From positions 1-17,903 of the forward strand of contig JAZSAS010000075.1 of the NCBI GenBank assembly GCA_045602005.1: 17,903 nucleotides of DNA. The letters run 5' to 3'. The position numbers and the translations under genes were made by a program. Of this stretch, positions 7,697 to 15,352 are shown in pieces. The stretch is from UMGS755 sp045602005 (GTDB lineage: Bacteria; Bacillota; Clostridia; UBA1381; UBA9506). Under the pieces are notes generated by a model. The model was given only the letters and a program-made list of their open reading frames with translations. It did not search any database and was not told where the DNA came from. The number at the start of each line of letters is the position of its first letter. Positions within the stretch are counted from its first letter, which is position 1.

Positions 7697-8338
7697 TTAT
7701 TCTTCCGACGGTGCTTGCTCCGCCAGTTTTTTTTCCAGTTTTTCAAGCCTTGCTTGCAAACGGCAAAGCTCCTGGGAAATAGGGTCGGGGATGTGAACCT
7801 GGTCTAAATCGCTGACACGCTTGTGGTTAATTTTTACAATTCGTGCCGGAACACCCACACAGGTTGAGTTGGGAGGCACTTCGCCGAGCACCACGGCACC
7901 GGCGGCGATTTTAGAGTTATCGCCCACTTTGAAGGGGCCAAGCACCTTGGCACCGCTCCCCACCATTACATTGTTGCCTAGAGTGGGGTGGCGTGTTCCG
8001 GTTTCTTTACCCGTGCCGCCTAAGGTTACGCCTTGATAAAGCGTGCAGTTATCACCGATTTCGGTTGTTTCACCAATGACAACGCCCATACCGTGGTCAA
8101 TAAACAATCCCCGTCCAATGGTGGCACCGGGGTGGATTTCAATGCCGGTGAAAAAACGGTTCATCTGGGAGATAAAACGGGCACAGCCAAAGCGGCGGTG
8201 TTTGTAAAGCCAATGGGCAAGCCGATGCCAACAAACCGCATGAAAGCCGGAATACATAAAAAACACTTCGAAAGCACTCCGGGCAGCCGGGTCACGCTCT
8301 CTGATGGCCTTAATATCGGTTCTCATGTTTCTGAACAA
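7697..8338 (-). CDS. cysE: Serine O-acetyltransferase
   Basis: A 213-residue enzyme that acetylates L-serine with acetyl-CoA, the first step of cysteine synthesis. An N-terminal helical region (about 1-60) leads into a left-handed beta-helix of hexapeptide repeats, with FIDHGMGVVIGET carrying the catalytic His and GVTLGGTGK the CoA/substrate loop; a charged C-terminal helix follows. It is the short EpsC/CysE type (about 215 residues in Bacillus). Two TTG codons could start it: the one at 8344 is only 2 bp from GGAGG, while that at 8338 is 8 bp away, so I chose 8338. It has its own promoter just downstream of ispF and is followed by cysS after 30 bp. Confidence 0.95.
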   Translation of the reverse strand: MFRNMRTDIKAIRERDPAARSAFEVFFMYSGFHAVCWHRLAHWLYKHRRFGCARFISQMNRFFTGIEIHPGATIGRGLFIDHGMGVVIGETTEIGDNCTLYQGVTLGGTGKETGTRHPTLGNNVMVGSGAKVLGPFKVGDNSKIAAGAVVLGEVPPNSTCVGVPARIVKINHKRVSDLDQVHIPDPISQELCRLQARLEKLEKKLAEQAPSEE

Positions 8339-8372
8339 GGGCAAACCCTCCTTTACACGTTATATCTAATAC

Positions 8373-8401
8373 ATTATATCAAAAATATGTACAAATAGCA
8401 A
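8373..8401 (-). promoter_or_regulatory. Promoter of cysE-cysS-mrnC
   Basis: On the minus strand, TTGCTA (8401-8396) and TATAAT (8378-8373) are separated by exactly 17 bp, with TGA directly before TATAAT (extended -10). It lies in the short ispF-cysE gap, so cysE, cysS and mrnC can be expressed independently of the upstream isoprenoid genes. Confidence 0.7.
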
Positions 8402-8404
8402 GGA

Positions 8405-8890
8405 CTAAGCAAAATTTTTCAACATGCACACAGCATGGCAGCTGATGCCTTCGCATCTACCTTCAAAGCCCAGTTTTTCTGTGGTGGTGGCTTTAACAGA
8501 AATGGCAGAAACCGGCTTTAACAGCGCCTTGGCAATGGTGGCGCGCATATCCTCAATGTAAGGCGCCAGCTTGGGCACTTGTGCAATCACGGTCACATCG
8601 GCATTTTCCAGCATAAATCCGTTCTCGCGAAGCAATTCGTTGACGTGAATCAGCAGTTTTAAGCTGTCTGCACCACGATAGGCTTCGCTTGTGTCGGGAA
8701 AATGTTTTCCAATATCGCCCAGAGCAGCAGCACCCAACATGGCATCCATTAAAGCGTGGAGCAGCACATCTGCGTCAGAATGTCCCAACAATCCCTGTGT
8801 GTGGGGAATGGTTACACCGCCTAAAATCAGGGGGCGGTCATCGCAAAAACGGTGTACATCATATCCGTGTCCGATTCTAAAGTTTATCAT
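8405..8890 (-). CDS. ispF: 2-C-methyl-D-erythritol 2,4-cyclodiphosphate synthase
   Basis: A 161-residue homotrimeric enzyme of the MEP isoprenoid pathway that closes the cyclic diphosphate and releases CMP. Metal ligands are visible in D-V-H (Asp11, His13) and His45; GHSDADVLLHA (36-46), HFPD and ATTTEKLGFEGR are signature stretches. Length is standard. A GGAGG lies 2 bp before an upstream ATG (8896) and 7 bp before the ATG at 8890, so I chose the latter. It follows the DHHW-protein gene with an 11-bp gap. ispD, its usual neighbour, lies about 2.6 kb upstream in the same run, separated by the MBOAT-DHHW pair. Confidence 0.96.
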   Translation of the reverse strand: MINFRIGHGYDVHRFCDDRPLILGGVTIPHTQGLLGHSDADVLLHALMDAMLGAAALGDIGKHFPDTSEAYRGADSLKLLIHVNELLRENGFMLENADVTVIAQVPKLAPYIEDMRATIAKALLKPVSAISVKATTTEKLGFEGRCEGISCHAVCMLKNFA

Positions 8891-8901
8891 GCTCATTCCT
8901 C

Positions 8902-10092
8902 CTATCTGACTGCAACCATTTTTCCAACAAAATCGGAAAAGGTTGTGGTGAAAACATAGTTCACAAATAACACATCATCAATTTTATATTCTTCAGAAAG
9001 CGCCGTTACGGTGCTGTAGAAGTTTCTCGGGTCAATCACCAGCAGGGTTTCATATTGTTCAGTCAGGAAGGGGAGCAGGGTGTTGGCATAGGAATCTTTC
9101 ATAACTAACAGGGTTTTTCCGTTTTTGTTCTGCGTTTGAATTTCTGCAAACTGATGGTCACCGCCCATGAATATGCCGTATTTCGGTGCCTCCTGCGGCT
9201 GAGGAATTGCAAAGAGCCTGGAGGAATAGGTAACCAGTTCGCCATTTGTCATGGCTTTGGCGGTGAAGGTGAGATTTTCGCCTTTTTCATACCATTCAAT
9301 GGTATCGGCATGCTTTTCTAAAGAGGGGGCTTTTGCCTGGTTATATAAATAGCCTAAAAATCCATCACGGTGATTCTTTTTATATTCAGAAAGCTGGGGT
9401 GTTTGAGAAAAAGCGGTTTCTGCAAAAGCAGTGTAGCCGTAAAATGCTCCCAGTTGTGTCCAGTGGTGGTCTGTGCGGAAGTAAATATATTCATCCTTGT
9501 GTGACTTTAAGACATCATAAACAGGAACAGAAATGATTCGGTTGTTCATGTTCTCATAAATATAGTCAATCGTCTTTTTTTCGCTGTCAGACGTGGTTTT
9601 TCCTTGGTGAAATTCTATCTGTGTGGGAATCAGCATGCTGAAAATTCGTGTGTGCGTCGGCAGGGTTTCGGCATATAGATTCAAGGCATTTATATAGGCA
9701 TTCCGTGCGGCGTCATCTTGTTTATAAACTTCCATTACACGGTCCGGCAGCACCAGAAGATAATTATCACCCTGTGCACCGGTGCCTAAATCTTTGGTGG
9801 TGGTGACAATGCGTCCGCTTTTGGTTTTTATTCCTTTTAAGCTTTCGATTCTGGTTGCGGCATCCATAAAGAAAGAGCGATATCCCACGTTGTCGGCAAG
9901 ATAGTTTTCAAAATCTTGTGAAAAGCTGCCGGAAAAAACAGTTTCACGGGTTAAAGCCGGCATGGCTGCCAGCTCACGGTTTTCTTCCTCGGCAGCGGTC
10001 ATGTCCTTCGGTGCCAGTACGCCGATAACAACAAAGGTGGCCAGCAATAAACAAAACAAAATCACATTACATACAGTCATTATCTGTTTCAT
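8902..10092 (-). CDS. DHHW-family (AlgX/AlgJ-like) exported protein, partner of an MBOAT acyltransferase
   Basis: A 396-residue protein with one N-terminal hydrophobic segment (about 4-27) that acts as signal anchor, placing the rest outside the membrane. It shows the DHHW motif (Asp208-His209-His210-Trp211) and KDSYANTLLPF with Ser334, the arrangement expected of the SGNH-like fold of AlgX/AlgJ O-acetyltransferases. These proteins receive acyl groups from the MBOAT partner and place them on cell-surface polysaccharides. The MBOAT gene lies 13 bp upstream, with AGGAGG in the gap, so the two are almost certainly co-translated. The ATG at 10092 fits that site. The polymer that is modified cannot be told from here. 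Confidence 0.83.
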   Translation of the reverse strand: MKQIMTVCNVILFCLLLATFVVIGVLAPKDMTAAEEENRELAAMPALTRETVFSGSFSQDFENYLADNVGYRSFFMDAATRIESLKGIKTKSGRIVTTTKDLGTGAQGDNYLLVLPDRVMEVYKQDDAARNAYINALNLYAETLPTHTRIFSMLIPTQIEFHQGKTTSDSEKKTIDYIYENMNNRIISVPVYDVLKSHKDEYIYFRTDHHWTQLGAFYGYTAFAETAFSQTPQLSEYKKNHRDGFLGYLYNQAKAPSLEKHADTIEWYEKGENLTFTAKAMTNGELVTYSSRLFAIPQPQEAPKYGIFMGGDHQFAEIQTQNKNGKTLLVMKDSYANTLLPFLTEQYETLLVIDPRNFYSTVTALSEEYKIDDVLFVNYVFTTTFSDFVGKMVAVR

Positions 10093-10105
10093 CTTGCGCT
10101 ACCTC

Positions 10106-11500
10106 CTAAAATCTAAAGTATAAAAACGGGTTATAGGTTTCGCCCACCAGCAGTGTAAAGGCAATTACCATGATGGCGGCTATCCAAACCGGTGTCAGCA
10201 GAGCATACACCTTGGGTAGTTTTTCTTTCAGCTTGCCAGCACAAATTTTGAAAATAGGCGTGGCACAGAGAAACAGCAATAGAAGCAGAAAAATATTTCC
10301 CCAAAACTCGCCCTTTGCGGCTATATCCAGCCAAACACCGGTGCCGCCGAAGGCTGTTTTAAAGAATTGTGACAGGCGGCTAAAATCCGTAAAGTAAAAC
10401 AGTGCCCAACCCAAAAGCACAAGAATGCTGTTATAGATTGTGGCCAGAAAACGGGGGAGCTTTAGCAGCTTGCCGCCAAAGCATTTCTTTTCAATTAACA
10501 GTAAAAAGCCGTAATATAATCCCCACAAAATGAAATTCCAACTGGCACCGTGCCAGAAACCGGTTAAAAACCAGACAATCAGAATATTGCGAATTTGCCG
10601 GCGGCGGTTGCCGCCTAAGGGAATATATACGTAGTCACGGAAGAAGGTGCCCAGAGAAATGTGCCATCTGCGCCAAAATTCTGTGACGTTTTTTGAAATG
10701 TAGGGATAGTCAAAATTTTCAAGAAAACGGAAACCGAAAAACCGTCCCAGACCGATGGCCATGTCGGAGTAACCGGAAAAGTCGTAGTATATCTGAAAGG
10801 CATACATAATCAGCCCCAGCCAGGCACCCCCTGCGGAAATGGTTGTCAAGTCACCCTCTAAAAAGGTTGCAACAACAGCACCGGCACTGTTTGCCAGAAT
10901 AACTTTTTTAAACAGTCCCTTCACAAAGCGGAGAATGCCCTCTTCAAAATCCTGTAACGTCACATGGCGATTATCCATTTGACTTTCAATATCCACATAG
11001 CGAACGATAGGACCGGCAACAAGCTGCGGGAACATAGAAACATACACCATGAATTTCAAAAGTGATTTTTGCACTTTTGTGTTTCCTCTGTACATGTCGA
11101 TGGAATAGGACATGGTCTGGAAGGTGTAAAAAGAGATACCCAGAGGCAGAGCAAAGCCGGAAAAAGGGATGTTGGTGCCGAAAATCATGTTAATATTATC
11201 AACAAAAAAACCGGCATACTTGAAAGTGCCTAAAAGGCCCAGATTGATAATTAGTGAGCTAGCAAGAGCTGCTTTTGCCTTCCATGTGCCGAAATGTTTA
11301 TGAATCACACGTCCAACTGTATAATCCACCAGTGAGCTGAAAATCAGCGCCAACACATAAACAGGCTCACCCCAGGCATAAAAAACCAGAGAGGCAATCA
11401 CAAGCACCACATTTTTATATGTATTGTTTTTTGATGCGTAGTAAAGTGCCAATACAATCGGCAGAAAAATACACATGAACAGCAAACTTGAAAAAACCAT
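10106..11500 (-). CDS. MBOAT-family (AlgI/DltB/PatA-like) membrane O-acyltransferase
   Basis: A 464-residue polytopic membrane protein that moves acyl (usually acetyl) groups across the membrane. Around ten hydrophobic segments span the chain. The AlgI signature FWRRWHISLGTFFRDYVY carries His280, and TGFWHGASWNF carries the essential His317. FDYPYISKNVTEF and YIPLGGNR are also typical. Length matches AlgI-type proteins. GGAG lies 6 bp before the ATG. It follows ispD after a 27-bp gap and precedes the DHHW partner. No polysaccharide synthesis genes are nearby, so alginate is not implied; a wall glycopolymer or peptidoglycan is possible. Confidence 0.93.
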   Translation of the reverse strand: MVFSSLLFMCIFLPIVLALYYASKNNTYKNVVLVIASLVFYAWGEPVYVLALIFSSLVDYTVGRVIHKHFGTWKAKAALASSLIINLGLLGTFKYAGFFVDNINMIFGTNIPFSGFALPLGISFYTFQTMSYSIDMYRGNTKVQKSLLKFMVYVSMFPQLVAGPIVRYVDIESQMDNRHVTLQDFEEGILRFVKGLFKKVILANSAGAVVATFLEGDLTTISAGGAWLGLIMYAFQIYYDFSGYSDMAIGLGRFFGFRFLENFDYPYISKNVTEFWRRWHISLGTFFRDYVYIPLGGNRRRQIRNILIVWFLTGFWHGASWNFILWGLYYGFLLLIEKKCFGGKLLKLPRFLATIYNSILVLLGWALFYFTDFSRLSQFFKTAFGGTGVWLDIAAKGEFWGNIFLLLLLFLCATPIFKICAGKLKEKLPKVYALLTPVWIAAIMVIAFTLLVGETYNPFLYFRF

Positions 11501-11527
11501 AATTTTCTCCTTAGTATTTTGATTGTG

Positions 11528-12235
11528 TTAACGCATGGAGAACAAAAGCTCTGCAATCAGCAAATCTTCCGGGGTGGTGATTTTAATGTTCCGGTAATCG
11601 CCCTCGGAAATTTTGACAGATACCCCTAACTGTTCAACCAAAAAGCAATCGTCAGTGCCGGAAAGCTGATGATGAACAGCATAATCATGGGCTTTTGTAA
11701 TGACATCGTATGTAAACCCCTGAGGGGTCTGAATTTCGTACATCCGGCTGCGGTCAGGTGTATCGACAATGATGCCGTTCTCATCGGCCTGTTTTAAAGT
11801 GTTTTTGCAGGGAACACCCGGTGCCGCTGCATTAAAGGTGAGAACATCGGCGACCACATTGTTAATGACCTGTTCTGTCACCAGCGGCCTTGCGGCATCG
11901 TGAATGAGCACAATGTCTGCTGAGGGTGACAACTCTTTCAGTGCATTTCGCACAGAATCCTGACGTTGTGCACCGCCTAATGTGATGGTTTTTAATTTTG
12001 TGATTGCAAATTCCTCTGCAATGTCCTTGCAGCCGAGCATGTCGCACTCTGAGGTAACAATGATGATTTCGTCAATAGCGGCACTTTGCTCCAAAGCAGT
12101 CAGGGTGTGCGCCAAAACGGGCATATCACAGAATTCCAAAAAGATTTTATTCAGGTCAGCCTGCATGCGACTGCCTTTTCCGGCGGCAGCTACAATGCAG
12201 CTGACAAAAGGCTGTTTCTTTTCTTTTTTCTTCAT
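11528..12235 (-). CDS. ispD: 2-C-methyl-D-erythritol 4-phosphate cytidylyltransferase
   Basis: A 235-residue enzyme that joins CTP and MEP to give CDP-ME in isoprenoid synthesis. The nucleotide-binding loop is AAAGKGSRM (16-24) with Lys30 downstream; RQDSVRNAL (91-99) and IHDAARPLV (111-119, Asp113) are family signatures. Length is typical (about 230). The ATG at 12235 is preceded by AAGGTGA at about 6 bp and lies 9 bp after the uvrA stop, so it is read with uvrA. A ribitol-phosphate cytidylyltransferase (TarI/IspD2) is a related alternative, but the presence of ispF in the same run supports the MEP role. Confidence 0.94.
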   Translation of the reverse strand: MKKKEKKQPFVSCIVAAAGKGSRMQADLNKIFLEFCDMPVLAHTLTALEQSAAIDEIIIVTSECDMLGCKDIAEEFAITKLKTITLGGAQRQDSVRNALKELSPSADIVLIHDAARPLVTEQVINNVVADVLTFNAAAPGVPCKNTLKQADENGIIVDTPDRSRMYEIQTPQGFTYDVITKAHDYAVHHQLSGTDDCFLVEQLGVSVKISEGDYRNIKITTPEDLLIAELLFSMR

Positions 12236-12244
12236 CCGCTCACC

Positions 12245-15076
12245 TTATTTCTTGTTAAGTTCTTTTTTTAAATAATGTCCTGTGTAAGATTTTTTACACT
12301 TGCATATTTCCTCCGGCGTACCGGTTGCGACAACCTGTCCGCCTGCGTCGCCGCCTTCAGGTCCTAAATCAATAATGTAATCAGCCGTTTTGATTACATC
12401 TAGATTATGTTCAATGACCAGCACGGTGTTGCCGGCATCAACCAAACGCTGCAAAACCTCTAACAGCTTGTGAACATCAGCAGTGTGCAGGCCGGTGGTA
12501 GGCTCGTCTAAGATATAAATTGTTTTACCTGTGCCACGCCTGGAGAGCTCTGTTGCCAGCTTCACACGCTGCGCCTCGCCGCCGGAAAGCTGGGTAGAGG
12601 GCTGGCCGATTTTCACATAGGAAAGTCCTACATCGCAAAGTGTTTGCATTTTCCGTTGAATTTTAGGTAAATGTTTGAAAAATTCCAGTGCCTCTTCAGC
12701 GGTCATTTCCAAAATCTCGTGAATGTTCTTTCCTTTATATTTTACGTCCAGTGTTTCGCGATTATAACGTTTTCCTTTGCAAACCTCACAGGGCACATAA
12801 ATATCCGGCAAAAAGTGCATTTCGATTTTAATAATGCCGTCGCCGCTGCAGGCTTCGCACCGTCCGCCCTTAACGTTAAAGCTGAACCGACCGGCCTTGT
12901 AGCCTCTGATTTTGGCCTCTGTTGCGCCGGCGAACACTTCACGGATATCACCAAAAACGCCGGTGTAGGTCGCCGGGTTGGAGCGAGGTGTTCTGCCAAT
13001 GGGGGACTGGTCAATATCAATTACCTTGTCAAGATGCTCAAGGCCTTCAATTTTCTTTACCTTGCCTCCAACCAAATGAGCACGGTTCAATTCTTTTGCC
13101 AAATGCTTATAAATAATTTCGTTCACTAGTGAAGATTTGCCGGATCCGGACACACCGGTCACTGCACAGAAGGTTCCTAGAGGGATATCTACATTAATAG
13201 ATTTCAGGTTGTTTTGTGCAGCACCCCGAATTTTTAAGAAATGACCGTTGCCGGTTCGTCTTGATGTTGGAACGGGGATTTTTTTCTTACCACTCAGGTA
13301 TTGTCCCGTGATAGAATTTTCACAAGCCATAATGTCTTCTACGGTGCCCTCGGCAACAATCACACCGCCGTGAACGCCGGCGCCGGGACCGATATCTACA
13401 ATGTGGTCAGCTGCATACATGGTGTCGGCATCGTGTTCCACAACAATCAGGGTGTTACCCAAATCCCGAAGACGTTTTAACGTTTCCAGTAGTTTATCAT
13501 TATCCCGCTGATGAAGACCGATGGATGGCTCGTCAAGAATGTAGAGCACACCCATCAAACTAGAGCCAATCTGTGTTGCCAGACGAATGCGCTGGGCTTC
13601 ACCGCCAGACAGCGTGCCGGCAGCGCGAGACAGGGTCAGGTAATCAAGACCCACATCTGCCAAAAAGCCAAGACGAGCGTTGATTTCTTTTAAGATCAGT
13701 CGAGCAATGGCCATATCTCGCTCAGAAAGGGTGAGTTCTTTAAAAAATTGCAATGTGTCACGAATAGAAAGCTGGGTCAGCTCCCAAATGTTTAAACCAC
13801 CCACAGTGACTGCCAAAGGCTCAGGCTTTAACCGTTTGCCGTGACAGGCGGGGCAGGACTTGGTTGACATCAGCTTTTCGTATTCTGCCTTCATATATTC
13901 ACTGGAGGTGTCATTATAACGACGCTCCAGATTCCGGATAATGCCCTCAAAGGCTGCCTTATAAGATGCAGTGCCATAGGAACGCTCATAGGCCAGAAAC
14001 AGTTTTTCTCCACGGGTGCCGTAGAGGAGAATATCCTGAATTTCAGGGGGCAGGTCACGGAATTTGGTGTCCAGTGAAAAATCATATCTTGCTGCTAGCG
14101 CAGTGAAATACATGTAAGAAACACTTTCTGTGTTATCAGCGTTCCCCCAACCAATGGCAGAAACAGCACCTTCGTTTAAAGATTTATCATAATCAATCAC
14201 CAGTTCAGGGTCAATATGCATTTGTTCACCCAAACCCGCACAGTCGGGGCAGGCACCGAACGGACTATTAAAGGAAAAGGAGCGGGGTGCCAGTTCTTCC
14301 ATGCTGATGCCGCAGTCATCGCAGGCATAATTTTCAGAAAAGAGCATTTCTTCCCCGTCGATTACATCAATCAAAACCTGTCCGTTTGCCAGTGATAATG
14401 CGGTTTCCAGAGAATCGGCAAGCCGCTTTTTGTTATCACCGCCTGCAACCAACCGGTCAACCACTATTTCTATGTTGTGTTTTTTGTTTTTTTCAAGAGA
14501 AATGCTTTCAGAAAGGTCATAAATCATGCTGTCTACCCGCACACGGACAAAACCGCTGCGTTTGGCATCTTCAAACAATTTTTGATGTTCGCCCTTTTTG
14601 CCCCGTATCACCGGTGCTAAAATTTGAAATCTGGTTTTTTCAGGAAGCAGCATCACTTGGTCTACAATCTGGTCAATGGTTTGTTTTTTGATTTCCTTTC
14701 CGCATTTTGGGCAATGAGGCATACCGATGCGTGCATATAATAAACGAAGATAATCATAAATCTCGGTTACTGTTCCTACTGTGGAGCGAGGATTTTTGCT
14801 GGTGGTTTTTTGGTCGATGCTGATGGCGGGGGAGAGACCCTCAATCATTTCTACATCCGGTTTTTCCATTAGTCCCAGAAATTGCCGAGCATAAGAGGAG
14901 AGAGATTCCATATATCGCCGCTGGCCTTCTGCATAAATCGTGTCAAAGGCAAGGGATGATTTACCGGAACCGGAAAGCCCTGTGAAAACCACAAGTTTAT
15001 CTCGTGGAATGGCTAAATCTACATTCTTTAAATTGTGTTCTTTCGCGCCCTTTATATAAATCTGATCCGCTGCCAT
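12245..15076 (-). CDS. uvrA: Excinuclease ABC subunit A
   Basis: A 943-residue ATPase that finds DNA damage and loads UvrB in nucleotide excision repair. Two ABC modules are visible: Walker A GLSGSGKSS (33-41) with signature LSGGEAQRIRLA near 486, and Walker A GVSGSGKSS near 636 with signature LSGGEAQRVKLA near 826. A first cysteine cluster, C-P-K-C, is at 122-125 and pairs with CPACHGKR further on. The C-terminal zinc module C-E-A-C...C-E-V-C lies near 739-768. DEPSIGLH and DEPTTGLH are the Walker B/D-loop regions. The start is the ATG at 15076 with AAAGGAG 8 bp upstream; an in-frame ATG at 15103 has no such site and is almost at the transcription start. First gene of the minus-strand run. 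Confidence 0.98.
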   Translation of the reverse strand: MAADQIYIKGAKEHNLKNVDLAIPRDKLVVFTGLSGSGKSSLAFDTIYAEGQRRYMESLSSYARQFLGLMEKPDVEMIEGLSPAISIDQKTTSKNPRSTVGTVTEIYDYLRLLYARIGMPHCPKCGKEIKKQTIDQIVDQVMLLPEKTRFQILAPVIRGKKGEHQKLFEDAKRSGFVRVRVDSMIYDLSESISLEKNKKHNIEIVVDRLVAGGDNKKRLADSLETALSLANGQVLIDVIDGEEMLFSENYACDDCGISMEELAPRSFSFNSPFGACPDCAGLGEQMHIDPELVIDYDKSLNEGAVSAIGWGNADNTESVSYMYFTALAARYDFSLDTKFRDLPPEIQDILLYGTRGEKLFLAYERSYGTASYKAAFEGIIRNLERRYNDTSSEYMKAEYEKLMSTKSCPACHGKRLKPEPLAVTVGGLNIWELTQLSIRDTLQFFKELTLSERDMAIARLILKEINARLGFLADVGLDYLTLSRAAGTLSGGEAQRIRLATQIGSSLMGVLYILDEPSIGLHQRDNDKLLETLKRLRDLGNTLIVVEHDADTMYAADHIVDIGPGAGVHGGVIVAEGTVEDIMACENSITGQYLSGKKKIPVPTSRRTGNGHFLKIRGAAQNNLKSINVDIPLGTFCAVTGVSGSGKSSLVNEIIYKHLAKELNRAHLVGGKVKKIEGLEHLDKVIDIDQSPIGRTPRSNPATYTGVFGDIREVFAGATEAKIRGYKAGRFSFNVKGGRCEACSGDGIIKIEMHFLPDIYVPCEVCKGKRYNRETLDVKYKGKNIHEILEMTAEEALEFFKHLPKIQRKMQTLCDVGLSYVKIGQPSTQLSGGEAQRVKLATELSRRGTGKTIYILDEPTTGLHTADVHKLLEVLQRLVDAGNTVLVIEHNLDVIKTADYIIDLGPEGGDAGGQVVATGTPEEICKCKKSYTGHYLKKELNKK

Positions 15077-15112
15077 CTGTAAAGCTCCTTTATATTCAAA
15101 CATACATAAAAT

Positions 15113-15141
15113 ATTATACCCTCTTTTTTAAAAAAAGTCAA
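15113..15141 (-). promoter_or_regulatory. Promoter of the uvrA-ispD run
   Basis: On the minus strand, TTGACT (15141-15136) and TATAAT (15118-15113) are 17 bp apart, a near-consensus housekeeping promoter. The predicted start lies near 15106, giving a leader of about 30 nt before uvrA. I saw no GAAC-N4-GTTC SOS box around it. Confidence 0.8.
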
Positions 15142-15235
15142 AGTTTTTCTGGTGTTTGCTTGTTAGAGGGTCAAACTGTTTTAATTGTCTTTTTTAGTAC
15201 TTCAAAGCCTGTACAGAAAAATGTCACAAAAGTGA

Positions 15236-15264
15236 TTGAATATCTATATGAAATATGTTATAAT
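15236..15264 (+). promoter_or_regulatory. Promoter of the DUF4825-like gene
   Basis: TTGAAT (15236-15241) and TATAAT (15259-15264) are separated by 17 bp. It faces away from the uvrA promoter. The leader to the ATG at 15353 is about 80 nt and shows no riboswitch that I recognise. The 94 bp between the two divergent promoters hold nothing else I can name. Confidence 0.72.
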
Positions 15265-15352
15265 GAATTAAATTGTGTAAAAATTAAATGTTGCACTATA
15301 GAATTTTGCTGTATAACATAACAATGTTTACCACTCTAATTTGGAGGCAAAT

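Noticed and set aside
7199..7807. 202-codon plus-strand frame opposite cysS and cysE
   Set aside because: It lies antisense to two well-supported genes, has no ribosome site, and its residues are a shadow of their codon bias.
8339..8404. Possible Cys T-box or other riboswitch before cysE
   Set aside because: Only about 60 bp separate ispF and cysE, far too short for a T-box; a promoter fills it.
15077..15235. SOS (LexA) box before uvrA
   Set aside because: uvrA is often SOS-regulated, but I found no GAAC-N4-GTTC pattern here.
15004..15321. 105-codon plus-strand frame crossing the uvrA start and both divergent promoters
   Set aside because: It overlaps the uvrA 5' end and the regulatory region, is rich in Cys/Phe, and has no ribosome site.
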